Shown here: positions 26,680 to 34,752 of the stretch, one piece after another
How positions within the stretch are numbered: the first letter of the stretch is position 1
Layout: each line of letters begins with the position of its first letter
From: Brevundimonas vesicularis NBRC 12165
GTDB taxonomy: Bacteria > Pseudomonadota > Alphaproteobacteria > Caulobacterales > Caulobacteraceae
Assembly (NCBI RefSeq): GCF_001592205.1
Contig: NZ_BCWM01000009.1
Coordinates: 96,707-160,706, forward strand
Length of the DNA: 64,000 nt
Reading direction: 5' to 3'
Notes under the pieces: model-generated
Database searches by the model: none
Seen by the model: the letters and a program-made list of their open reading frames with translations, nothing else
What the model was told of the DNA's origin: nothing
Made by a program: the position numbers and the translations under genes

Positions 26680-27348
26680 ATGTCCGCCTCCTTTCAATAT
26701 AAGCCGCGCTTCACCGACATTCGGGTGAAGCCGCCCAAGCCAGAGGAAGAGGCGGCGAAAGCCGACGTGCTTCACCTGAAGCCGGGCGAAAAGCCTTGCC
26801 AGTGGCCCGACTGTCGCCGGGCTGCTGCGGCCAAGGCGCCCAAGTCGCGCGAACGGCTGAACGACTTCTACGAGTTCTGCCAGCCGCACGCCGGCGAGTA
26901 CAACAAGGGCTGGAACTTCTACGCCGGCATGAGCGAAGGCCAGATCCGCGCCGCCCAGGAAAACGAGGCCATGACCGGCGGGCGCCCGACCTGGGAGATG
27001 CAGGCCGGCAAGTTCACACGCGAGGCCGCCGCCTTCGCCGCCAAGATGGGCACCTCGAACACCACTGGCGCCGGCTCATGGCGCGACAGCTTCGGCCTTT
27101 TCGGTCGCAAGGGCGATCAGGCGCCGCAGTCCGCGACCGAGGACCGCCGCATCGGCAAGCTGGAACGCGCCGCCTTGGCCGACCTCGATCTGGATCCGGG
27201 CGCCGACAAGGCGAAGATCAAGGCTCAGTATCACGAGCTGCTGAAGCGGTTTCACCCCGACACCAACAGCGGCGACCGCAGCGCCGAGGCCAAGCTGCAA
27301 CGCGTGATCAAGGCGTGGAAGACGCTGAAAAAGGCCGGTCTGGCCTGA
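26680..27348 (+). CDS. J-domain protein (DnaJ family, C-terminal J domain)
   Basis: A 222-residue co-chaperone-like protein with the J domain at the C-terminus (about 160-220; HPD in RFHPDTNSG). The N-terminal part has two pairs of Cys/His (CQWPDC near 42 and FCQPH near 67) and RERLNDFYEFC, as in the alphaproteobacterial J-domain family found beside bolA. It probably stimulates DnaK ATPase for a specific client. The start at 26680 begins MSASFQYKPRF; upstream open sequence overlaps bolA and is not coding. Confidence 0.92.
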   Translation: MSASFQYKPRFTDIRVKPPKPEEEAAKADVLHLKPGEKPCQWPDCRRAAAAKAPKSRERLNDFYEFCQPHAGEYNKGWNFYAGMSEGQIRAAQENEAMTGGRPTWEMQAGKFTREAAAFAAKMGTSNTTGAGSWRDSFGLFGRKGDQAPQSATEDRRIGKLERAALADLDLDPGADKAKIKAQYHELLKRFHPDTNSGDRSAEAKLQRVIKAWKTLKKAGLA

Positions 27349-27352
27349 CGGC

Positions 27353-28030
27353 CTAGTCGGCGTAGATCATGTTGCGTGTCATGCCGCCGTCCACGGTCAG
27401 CACCTGGCCCGTCACGAAACTCGCTTCGGCGAGATAGAGCACAGCACCGGCGATATCCTCGGCGCGGCCGACGCGGCCGACCGGGTGCTGTTCGTGGTCG
27501 ACAGAACGCAGATCCTCGCCATCCGAAATCCAGCCGGGCGCAATGGCGTTCACGCGAATCCGAGGCCCTTCGCTGATCGCCAGGGCGTGGGTCAGGGCGA
27601 ACAGCGCGCCCTTGGACGCCGCATAGGCCTCGGTGTGCGGCTCGGACATGAAGGCGCGCGTCGAGATCATGTTCACGATGGCGCCGCCCTCGTTCAGCAG
27701 CGGAATGGCCCCGCGGCTCATCAGAAAAGCGCCGGTCAGATGGCTGTCGATGGTGTTGCGCCAGTCCGCCAGCGACAGCTCAGCCAGCGGGCCGTTCACC
27801 GGATCGGCGATGCCGCCGTTGTTGACCAGCAGGTCCAGCGACGACCAGCCCAACGTCTCGAACGCCTGATTGACCGAGTCCTCATCACCCAAATCGCAGT
27901 CGATGTGACGCGCTTCGCCCTCTCCCGGCTTCAGGTCGAAGGAGGCGACTTCCCATCCGTTGGCCAGCAAGGCCCTACAGACGCCCGTTCCGATCAGGCC
28001 TGATCCGCCCGTGACAATCGCTTTTTTCAT
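27353..28030 (-). CDS. Short-chain dehydrogenase/reductase
   Basis: A 225-residue classical SDR. The NAD(P)-binding motif is TGGSGLIGTGV at the N-terminus, NNGG replaces the usual NNAG, the catalytic Ser is in NMISTRA, and YAASK supplies Tyr and Lys. The C-terminal AEASFVTGQVLTVDGGMTRNM is standard for the family. An acidic residue after the second strand (SFDLKPG) favours NAD over NADP. The substrate cannot be read from the sequence. It ends five bases from the J-domain stop, convergently. Confidence 0.93.
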   Translation of the reverse strand: MKKAIVTGGSGLIGTGVCRALLANGWEVASFDLKPGEGEARHIDCDLGDEDSVNQAFETLGWSSLDLLVNNGGIADPVNGPLAELSLADWRNTIDSHLTGAFLMSRGAIPLLNEGGAIVNMISTRAFMSEPHTEAYAASKGALFALTHALAISEGPRIRVNAIAPGWISDGEDLRSVDHEQHPVGRVGRAEDIAGAVLYLAEASFVTGQVLTVDGGMTRNMIYAD

Positions 28031-28069
28031 GGTCGGGAAACCGGCGACAGCCGGCTTGGTTGCGCCGGA

Positions 28070-29299
28070 TCAGGGCTGACCGGCCGCCTGGCTGTTCGCG
28101 GCAGCCATCATCGGGCTCGACGGCTCGCGGAAATAGCGATCGATCCCGTCCGCCACCGACTTCATCAGGCGACGGCGCGCGCGCTCGTCGGTCAAAAGCC
28201 GCTCGTCCTCGGGATTGGTGATGAAGCCCATTTCCAGCAGCACGGCCGGCACGTCGGGCGCCAGGAGGACAGCCAGACCCGCATCGCGATGGCTGCGGCG
28301 CAAGAGAGGATGGTCCGAGCCCTCCAGATGGGTCAGCAAGACGCGCGCGAACTGGGCCGAGCGGTTCTGGGTCGCGCGCTGGGTCATGTCGAGCAGGATG
28401 CGATCCACCGACGGATCACGGCCCGGCAGATGCAGCTCGCGATGCCAGTTGTCGCCGCGTGTGAACTCGCGCACGGCGCGGCCGGCGCCCTGCTCCGACA
28501 AGGTATAGACGCTGGCCCCGCGCAGCGCCGGATCGGCGCCGGCGTCGGCATGCAAGGAAATGAACAGATCGGCGTCGGCCTGACGCGCGATGGAGACACG
28601 GCGATAAAGGTCGACATAGCGGTCGTCGGTCCGCGTCAGGCGCACGCGATAGCGGCCGTTCTTCTCAAGCTCGGCCTTCAAAGCCAGGGCGGCGGCCAAC
28701 GTAACCTGCTTTTCCTGGGCGCTTGCGCCGCTGGCGCCCGGATCATTGCCGCCATGGCCGGCGTCGATGACAATCAGGGGGCGTTCAGCGCGGCGCGGCG
28801 GCGCGCTGGCGCGCGGCGCCGGCGTGGTCGAGGCGCGCGCGGCGGCTCCCGTCGCCTTCAGGTCCACGACATAACGATAATGGCTGACCCCGTCGCCGGG
28901 CGGCAGCAGGAAGCGCCGTTCGATCTCGCTGCCGCGCGCCAGTTCTAGCTGAACTCGCGAGGAACCGCCGGACGACGTAACTTCATAAGAGCGCACTAGG
29001 CCCGAACCGCCACCGTTTAGACCACGCCCTGGCGCAACACCGCTGAGGGCCAGCACCACCCGGCCTTCGCCGCCCGCGTCGATGACGCGTCCTTGCGCCG
29101 TCTTGTCCAGATCGATGACGACGCGTGTCCGATCGCCATCGGCGCCGAAGCGCACCGCCAACACATCGCCCTGCGCGCCCCAGGCGAAACCGCGCGTTGC
29201 GGACAGACCGCCCATGCAGATGACCACGAAGGCCAGGGCGGTCATCGCCCACTCCTTCGCGCCCCAGCGCATCAGACCTGTCAAAACGCGACCGCTCAT
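28070..29299 (-). CDS. amiC: N-acetylmuramoyl-L-alanine amidase AmiC-type
   Basis: A periplasmic zinc amidase that cuts stem peptides from MurNAc for daughter-cell separation. After a signal segment, an AMIN domain (about 45-140) targets it to the septum. The Amidase_3 domain (about 172-395) has the zinc ligands in IDAGHGGNDPGA (His), the Glu after it (AQEKQ), SLHADA (His) and catalytic LLEMGFITN (Glu). At 409 residues it is normal. The ATG at 29299 gives a basic N-region for secretion; an ATG at 29245 has AAGGAG six bases upstream and is possible. It is divergent from rne, the common alphaproteobacterial arrangement. Confidence 0.94.
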   Translation of the reverse strand: MSGRVLTGLMRWGAKEWAMTALAFVVICMGGLSATRGFAWGAQGDVLAVRFGADGDRTRVVIDLDKTAQGRVIDAGGEGRVVLALSGVAPGRGLNGGGSGLVRSYEVTSSGGSSRVQLELARGSEIERRFLLPPGDGVSHYRYVVDLKATGAAARASTTPAPRASAPPRRAERPLIVIDAGHGGNDPGASGASAQEKQVTLAAALALKAELEKNGRYRVRLTRTDDRYVDLYRRVSIARQADADLFISLHADAGADPALRGASVYTLSEQGAGRAVREFTRGDNWHRELHLPGRDPSVDRILLDMTQRATQNRSAQFARVLLTHLEGSDHPLLRRSHRDAGLAVLLAPDVPAVLLEMGFITNPEDERLLTDERARRRLMKSVADGIDRYFREPSSPMMAAANSQAAGQP

Positions 29300-29753
29300 C
29301 TGCGTCGGCGAACCCGGTTTAAGCCTACTTGAACCCCATCATGACAGAGGCTCGTATTCAGGGGGTTAAGGCGAGCGCCTTTTAATTCTCCCGTTGCATG
29401 ACTATGCTGTGACCGCTCGCGAACCGATCGCGCCGATTTCGCCTCTGCGAATCTTGGCGCGCCCTCCTCGCGGCGTTGACTTTCACCAATCCTAGAACCG
29501 CCCCGGCCTGGCCGATGGTTCGAAGAGCGGACCAGGGACGCGGCCTTCCCAAGGGATTGGCGCGCCCGGTTCAGGACCGACGACTTAATGGGCCTTTCCG
29601 CCTGCGTTCCCCAACGGCTTGATCAAGCCTTCTTCGCCGTTCTCGGCGAGGGGATGTCGCGCGCGCCGGCCCTCACCTTCATTCGGCGAGCCGCCATGAC
29701 CCTGTCCGGAGATCCGGGACGGTCGGCCTGCGCGCGCCAGAGAGAGACTTTCC
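29300..29753 (+). promoter_or_regulatory. Long intergenic leader upstream of rne
   Basis: This 454-bp gap separates the divergent amidase and rne genes. It holds a possible Caulobacter-type promoter (TTGAC at 29476, CCTAGAAC at 29491-29498; the spacing is shorter than the consensus), a perfect 14-nt palindrome GGCTTGATCAAGCC (616-629 of 29 kb), and a CGCCG-TTCT-CGGCG hairpin at 29635-29648. A TTAAGGCG-AG-CGCCTT element lies at 29366-29380. In other bacteria RNase E controls its own level through a structured 5' UTR, so this may do the same. An ATG-initiated frame from 29588 runs into rne out of frame and is probably not a gene. Confidence 0.45.
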
Positions 29754-32468
29754 ATGTCAAAGACAATGCTGATCGATGCGGCGCATCCCGAGGAGACCCG
29801 GGTCGCCATCGTGGACGGGCGCAAGATTGAGGAATTCGATTTCGAATCCCGTGCGAAGCGCCAGCTTCGCGGCAACATCTACCTCGCCAAGGTCACCCGC
29901 GTAGAGCCCAGCCTGCAGGCCGCCTTCATTGAATACGGCGGCAATCGCCACGGCTTCCTCGCCTTCAACGAAATCCACCCCGACTACTACCAGATCCCCG
30001 TCGCCGACCGCGAAGCCATCATGGCCGAGGCGCACGATGATGAGGACGAGGACGATCTCGACCGCGAATCGACCGGCGACGACATCGATCCCGAATCGGC
30101 GCTGGCCGACGAAGAGCGGCTGAAGCGCCGCCTTATGCGTCGCTACAAGATTCAGGACGTCATCAAGCGCCGCCAGATCCTGCTGGTCCAGGTCGTCAAG
30201 GACGAGCGCGGCGCCAAGGGCGCAGCCCTGACCACCTGGCTGTCGCTGGCCGGCCGCTACTGCGTGCTGATGCCCAACACCGGCAAGGGCGGCGGCATTT
30301 CGCGCAAGATCACGAACACCTCTGACCGTCGTCGCCTGAAGAGCGCCGTCTCGGCCCTGGAAGTGCCCAAGGGCATGGGCCTGATCATCCGCACGGCGGG
30401 CGCCAAGCGCACCAAGGCCGAGATCAAGCGCGACTATCAATATCTGCTGCGCCTGTGGGAAACGATCCGCGAGACCACCCTCGCCTCTCACGCCCCCTCG
30501 GTGATCTACGAGGAAGAGAACCTGGTCCGCCGCGCCGTGCGCGACATGTTCGACAAGGATTTCGACGGCATCCAGGTCGAGGGCGTCGAGGGCTTCAAGG
30601 AAGCGCGCGACTTCATGCGCGTGCTGATGCCGGCGCAGGCCAAGAAGGTTCACCTGTATCGCGGCTCGCGGCCCCTGTTCGCGGCCAACGGCATCGAGGA
30701 ACTGCTGACGCAGATCCATCAGCCGGTCGTGCCGCTGAAGTCCGGCGGCTATCTGGTGATCAACCAGACCGAGGCCCTGGTGGCCATTGACGTCAACTCG
30801 GGCCGCGCCACCAAGGAACGCAACGTCGAACAGACGGCGTTCAAGACCAATATGGAAGCGGCCGAGGAAGCCGCCCGCCAACTGCGCCTGCGCGACCTCG
30901 CCGGCCTGGTCGTCATCGACTTCATCGACATGGATGAGGGCAAGAACAACCGCGCCGTCGAGCGCGTGCTGAAGGAGGCCCTGTCCTCCGACCGCGCCCG
31001 CATCCAGATGGGCCGCATCTCGCCCTTCGGCCTGATGGAAATCAGCCGGCAGCGTCGCCGCCTGGGCGTGATCGAGGGTGCGACCGAAGCCTGCCCGCAC
31101 TGCCAGGGCACGGGCCGCATCCGCTCGGCCGAATCCGCCGCCCTGATGACCCTGCGCGCGGTCGACATCGAGGCCGGCAAGAACGGCGCGGGCGTCGTGG
31201 TGCTGAAGGTCTGCACCGCCGTCGGCCTGTACATCCTGAACCACAAGCGCGCCTATCTGCAGTCGCTGCTTGAACGTCGCGGCCTGAACGTCATCGTCCA
31301 GATCGACGACAGCCTGGGTCAGGGCGAACACAATATCGAGCGCACCGAGACCAATGAGGACTTCGTCGCGCCCGAGATCGAGATGCCCAATCTCGACGAC
31401 GACTTCGACGCCTCGCTGTACGAAGACGAGGATGAGGAGGACGACGAGGAGATCATCGCCGACGACGATGACGACACCGTCGAATCCCTGGACCGCGAAG
31501 ACAGCGACGACGACGAACCGCGCGAACGTTCGGAACGTCATGAAGGCGGTCGCGATCGCGGTCGTGGGCGCAACCGTCGCCGTCGCGGCGGTCGTCGCGA
31601 CGAGGAAACCTCCGACGTCGAGGCCGTCGATACGGTCAGCGCCGACGACGCCTCGGACGATGAGGAAGACGAAAACGGCCGCCGCCGTCGCCGTGGCCGC
31701 CGTGGCGGTCGCCGCGTCCGCGAGGATGGCGAGCGCGACGTCTACACCTGGGTCCGCGGCCGCACGCCGTCGCTGGACGACCCCTATGTCTGGTTCGACC
31801 CGCTGAACCCCGGCCGTTCGGAAGGTCGTCCGGAACGCGGCGAGCGCCCGGAGCGGGCTGAACGTCCCGCTGTCGCTCAGTCCGAGATCGAAGGCCTGGA
31901 TGTCGTCGCCAATAACGGGGCTGGCGAAGGCTCCGGCGACGAAGGCGGCCGTTCGCGCCGTCGTCGCCGTCGCGGTCGCGGTCGTGGCGACGGTCCCGTC
32001 AGCCACGAGATCAAGGTCGAAAACCGCGCCACTAACGAAGGCATGCCGCCCGACGGCTCGCCCGAGACCCCGATGGCCGTCATGGTCGAGCCGACCGAGG
32101 CCGTCGAAACGTCTGCCCCGGCCATCGCGCCCGAGCCTCAGCGTCGCCGCGTGCGCCGCAAGTCGGCCAGCGCCAACGTCGAGATCGCGACCGAACCGCA
32201 TCCCGACACCGCCATCGAGCCGAACGAGGCCACGGTCCAAGGCGCGCCGGTGGAGCTGGACGTGACCCCGCATGAGGCGCTGGCCGCCGAACCGGCCGAG
32301 GTCGCCCCGGTCGCCGCGCCGACGGCGGTTCCAGTGACCGAGGCCGTCCTGGCCGAGCCCTTCGTCGCCCCCACGCCGGAGATCGACGTTCAGGCCATCA
32401 TCGCCGAAGACCCGAACCAGATCGTCGCACCGCCCGAAAAGCCCAAGCGCGGGTGGTGGCGCCGCTGA
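29754..32468 (+). CDS. rne: Ribonuclease E
   Basis: The endonuclease that starts mRNA decay and matures 9S and 16S precursors. The catalytic half (1-530) contains the split S1 domain, the family start MSKTMLIDAAHPEETRV, and the metal-binding D346 (IDVNSGRAT) and D389 (IDFIDMDEGKNN). The zinc-link cysteines are C447 and C450 (CPHCQGTG). An acidic insert in the S1 region (DDEDEDDLD, about 95) is typical of Caulobacterales. The C-terminal third is disordered, alternating acidic tracts and RRGRRGGR-type arginine blocks, and ends KPKRGWWRR, the motif that binds PNPase in Caulobacter. At 904 residues it is full length. Confidence 0.98.
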   Translation: MSKTMLIDAAHPEETRVAIVDGRKIEEFDFESRAKRQLRGNIYLAKVTRVEPSLQAAFIEYGGNRHGFLAFNEIHPDYYQIPVADREAIMAEAHDDEDEDDLDRESTGDDIDPESALADEERLKRRLMRRYKIQDVIKRRQILLVQVVKDERGAKGAALTTWLSLAGRYCVLMPNTGKGGGISRKITNTSDRRRLKSAVSALEVPKGMGLIIRTAGAKRTKAEIKRDYQYLLRLWETIRETTLASHAPSVIYEEENLVRRAVRDMFDKDFDGIQVEGVEGFKEARDFMRVLMPAQAKKVHLYRGSRPLFAANGIEELLTQIHQPVVPLKSGGYLVINQTEALVAIDVNSGRATKERNVEQTAFKTNMEAAEEAARQLRLRDLAGLVVIDFIDMDEGKNNRAVERVLKEALSSDRARIQMGRISPFGLMEISRQRRRLGVIEGATEACPHCQGTGRIRSAESAALMTLRAVDIEAGKNGAGVVVLKVCTAVGLYILNHKRAYLQSLLERRGLNVIVQIDDSLGQGEHNIERTETNEDFVAPEIEMPNLDDDFDASLYEDEDEEDDEEIIADDDDDTVESLDREDSDDDEPRERSERHEGGRDRGRGRNRRRRGGRRDEETSDVEAVDTVSADDASDDEEDENGRRRRRGRRGGRRVREDGERDVYTWVRGRTPSLDDPYVWFDPLNPGRSEGRPERGERPERAERPAVAQSEIEGLDVVANNGAGEGSGDEGGRSRRRRRRGRGRGDGPVSHEIKVENRATNEGMPPDGSPETPMAVMVEPTEAVETSAPAIAPEPQRRRVRRKSASANVEIATEPHPDTAIEPNEATVQGAPVELDVTPHEALAAEPAEVAPVAAPTAVPVTEAVLAEPFVAPTPEIDVQAIIAEDPNQIVAPPEKPKRGWWRR

Positions 32469-32527
32469 TCGGTCACGATTAGACTGTCTGGATACAGGCG
32501 GGGGCCGGTCGTTGTTGGAGTAGAGCC

Positions 32528-33928
32528 ATGAGATGGCTTCCTCGATCTGCATCCCGCGTCCTGGCGGCGGCGGCGACGGCCTTGATGGCTGTTTCCGTCG
32601 CCGGCCAGGCCTCCGCGCAAAGCCTGATCCGCGACACCGAGGTCGAGGGCATCGTGCGCGAATGGGCCGACCCGGTCTTCGTGGCCATGGGGCTGAACCC
32701 GAACGACATCGAAGTCCTGCTGGTCAACGACAACGACCTGAACGCCTTTGCGACACGCGGGCGGATCATGGGCGTCAACACCGGCCTGATCCTGCGCACC
32801 AAGACGCCCGGCGAACTGCTGGGGGTGATGGCGCACGAGGCGGGCCACATCAAAAACCGCCACACCCTGCGAGACGGGGCCGAGAACGCCGGCAAACAGC
32901 CGATGTTCATGACCATGGCGCTCGGCGCCCTGGCGATCGCCGCCGGCGCGCCGGACGCAGGCGTGGCCCTGCTCGGCTCCAGCCAGTATTTCGGCGCTCT
33001 TGGCGCGCTGCATTACATGCAGAGCCAGGAAGGCGAGGCCGACATCTCGGGCGCGCGGGCGCTGGAGGCGGCCGGTGAATCCGGCGCCGGACTGGTGTCC
33101 TTCTTCGAGAACTTCCGCTCGCAGGAGGTCTTCTCCGACGCCCGCCGCTATCCCTATTTCCGCAGCCACCCCCTGTCGTCGAACCGCATCGAGAGCCTGC
33201 GTCGCTATGTGCAGGAACAGCCGCACTACGACCATCGCGACAGTCCCGAACGTATGGCGCAGCACGCGCTGATCCTGGCCAAGATCCACGCCTTCATGGA
33301 TGCGCCGAACGCCACCCTGCGCGACTATCCATCGACCGACACCTCCCTGCCCGGCCGCTATGCGCGGGCCATCGCCTGGTATCGCGACGGCCAGACGGAC
33401 AAGGCGCTGACGGCGGTGGACGCGCTGATCGCCGGCGACGTGAACAACCCCTATTTCCAGGAACTGAAGGGCCAGATCCTGTTCGAGGAAGGTCGCCCGG
33501 CCGAGGCCGTCGCCGCCCACCGCGAGGCGGTCCGCCTGAAGCCCGACGCCCCCCTGCTACGCGTCAACCTGGCCCACGCCCTGATCGAGACCAACGACAA
33601 GGCCAATCTGGACGAGGCCATCGACCAGCTGAAACACGCCGTCGTCGCCGAGAAGGACAACACCATGGCTTGGCGACTGTTGGCCCAGGCCTACGCCTCT
33701 CAGGGCAAGGAGGGCGAAGCGCGCCTGGCCTCGGCCGAATACTATTTCGCCGGCGGAGACGAGAAACAGGCCACCCAATTCGCCCTGCGCGCCCGCTCCA
33801 TGCTGGATCCCGGTTCGATAGAATGGCGCCGCGCCGTCGATATCGTCCTGGCCTCGGGCGCCACGCCCGACGATCTCAACGACCTGGACCGCCGCGACGC
33901 CGCGCGCCGGCCCGCCACCCTCAACTGA
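32528..33928 (+). CDS. M48 family metallopeptidase with TPR domain (BepA-like)
   Basis: A 466-residue periplasmic zinc protease. A Sec signal peptide ends near GQASA-QS. The HEAGH zinc motif lies near residue 101 (GVMAHEAGHIKNRH) and the third ligand Glu in SQEGEADISGARAL. The C-terminal half (about 270-440) carries TPR-like helices (GRYARAIAWYRDGQTDKAL, GRPAEAVAAHREAVRLKPDAPLLRVNLA). This is the BepA/YfgC layout, which in Escherichia coli degrades stalled outer-membrane assembly intermediates. GGAG seven bases upstream supports the start. It follows rne and precedes the DsbA-like gene. Confidence 0.93.
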   Translation: MRWLPRSASRVLAAAATALMAVSVAGQASAQSLIRDTEVEGIVREWADPVFVAMGLNPNDIEVLLVNDNDLNAFATRGRIMGVNTGLILRTKTPGELLGVMAHEAGHIKNRHTLRDGAENAGKQPMFMTMALGALAIAAGAPDAGVALLGSSQYFGALGALHYMQSQEGEADISGARALEAAGESGAGLVSFFENFRSQEVFSDARRYPYFRSHPLSSNRIESLRRYVQEQPHYDHRDSPERMAQHALILAKIHAFMDAPNATLRDYPSTDTSLPGRYARAIAWYRDGQTDKALTAVDALIAGDVNNPYFQELKGQILFEEGRPAEAVAAHREAVRLKPDAPLLRVNLAHALIETNDKANLDEAIDQLKHAVVAEKDNTMAWRLLAQAYASQGKEGEARLASAEYYFAGGDEKQATQFALRARSMLDPGSIEWRRAVDIVLASGATPDDLNDLDRRDAARRPATLN

Positions 33929-33953
33929 CCCTTACCGCCGACTGCGAGCCTGA

Positions 33954-34733
33954 ATGACCGACGACGCCCCCACGCCTGCGCCCGAACCCAAGACCGCCAA
34001 GCCAGGATGGCTCAGCGGCGGCCGCGCCGGCTATCTGGCCCTGGGCCTGTCGGTCATCGCGCTGGGCTTTTCGGCGGCGCCCTATCTGACCGGCGGATCG
34101 AACGTCCGCGCCTATCTGCTGGAGCATCCTGAGGTCTTGCAGGAGGCGCAGATGGCGCTCCAGACCAAGGACGCCGAGGCCGCCGTCGAAGAGACGAACC
34201 AGGCCGCCGCCGCCAACGCCGGCCTCCTGGCGCCCGACGCCCGCGATCCGGCCTTCGGTCCGGCGAACGCCAAGGTCACGGTGATCGAATTCTTTGACTT
34301 CCGCTGCCCCGGCTGCAAGGCCGTGGCCCACGACTATCGCGCCCTGATGGCCGCCCATCCGGAAGTCCGCTTCGTCTTCAAGGACTGGCCCATCCTGGAC
34401 CGCGGCGACGACATCACCTCGCAATACGCCGCCCGCGCCGCCCTGGCCGCGCACCAGCAGGGCAAGTATCTGGAGGTCTATGACGCCCTGATGACCGAGC
34501 GGGCGCTGTCGATCGAAGCGATCGACGCCATCCTGGCCGCGCATGGCGTGGACATGGCCCGCGCCAAGGCCGCGATCGCCGCGCCTGACACCACCCGCCA
34601 CATCGCCGACATCCACACCACCGCCGCCGCCCTGCGTCTGCGCGGCACGCCGACCTTCTTCGTCAACGGCAAGGCCAGCCCCGGCATCGACCCGGCCGAG
34701 ATCGGCAAACTGATCGAAGCAGCGAAGCGCTGA
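33954..34733 (+). CDS. DsbA-family thiol:disulfide oxidoreductase, membrane anchored
   Basis: The 259-residue protein has a single N-terminal membrane segment (about 23-45) and an ScsC/Com1-like N-terminal helix region (VRAYLLEHPEVLQEAQMALQ). The thioredoxin fold carries the active site CPGC near residue 119 (FFDFRCPGCKAV) and a cis-Pro in RGTPTFFVNG. It should act in the periplasm on disulfides. It starts 25 bp after the M48 peptidase and probably shares its transcript. Confidence 0.93.
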   Translation: MTDDAPTPAPEPKTAKPGWLSGGRAGYLALGLSVIALGFSAAPYLTGGSNVRAYLLEHPEVLQEAQMALQTKDAEAAVEETNQAAAANAGLLAPDARDPAFGPANAKVTVIEFFDFRCPGCKAVAHDYRALMAAHPEVRFVFKDWPILDRGDDITSQYAARAALAAHQQGKYLEVYDALMTERALSIEAIDAILAAHGVDMARAKAAIAAPDTTRHIADIHTTAAALRLRGTPTFFVNGKASPGIDPAEIGKLIEAAKR

Positions 34734-34752
34734 TCAATCTGCGGCCGAGGCG

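Noticed and set aside
29757..32552. A 931-codon open frame on the minus strand across rne
   Set aside because: It mirrors the rne frame exactly and its protein is a low-complexity mixture typical of the antisense of GC-rich genes. The plus-strand RNase E is unmistakable.
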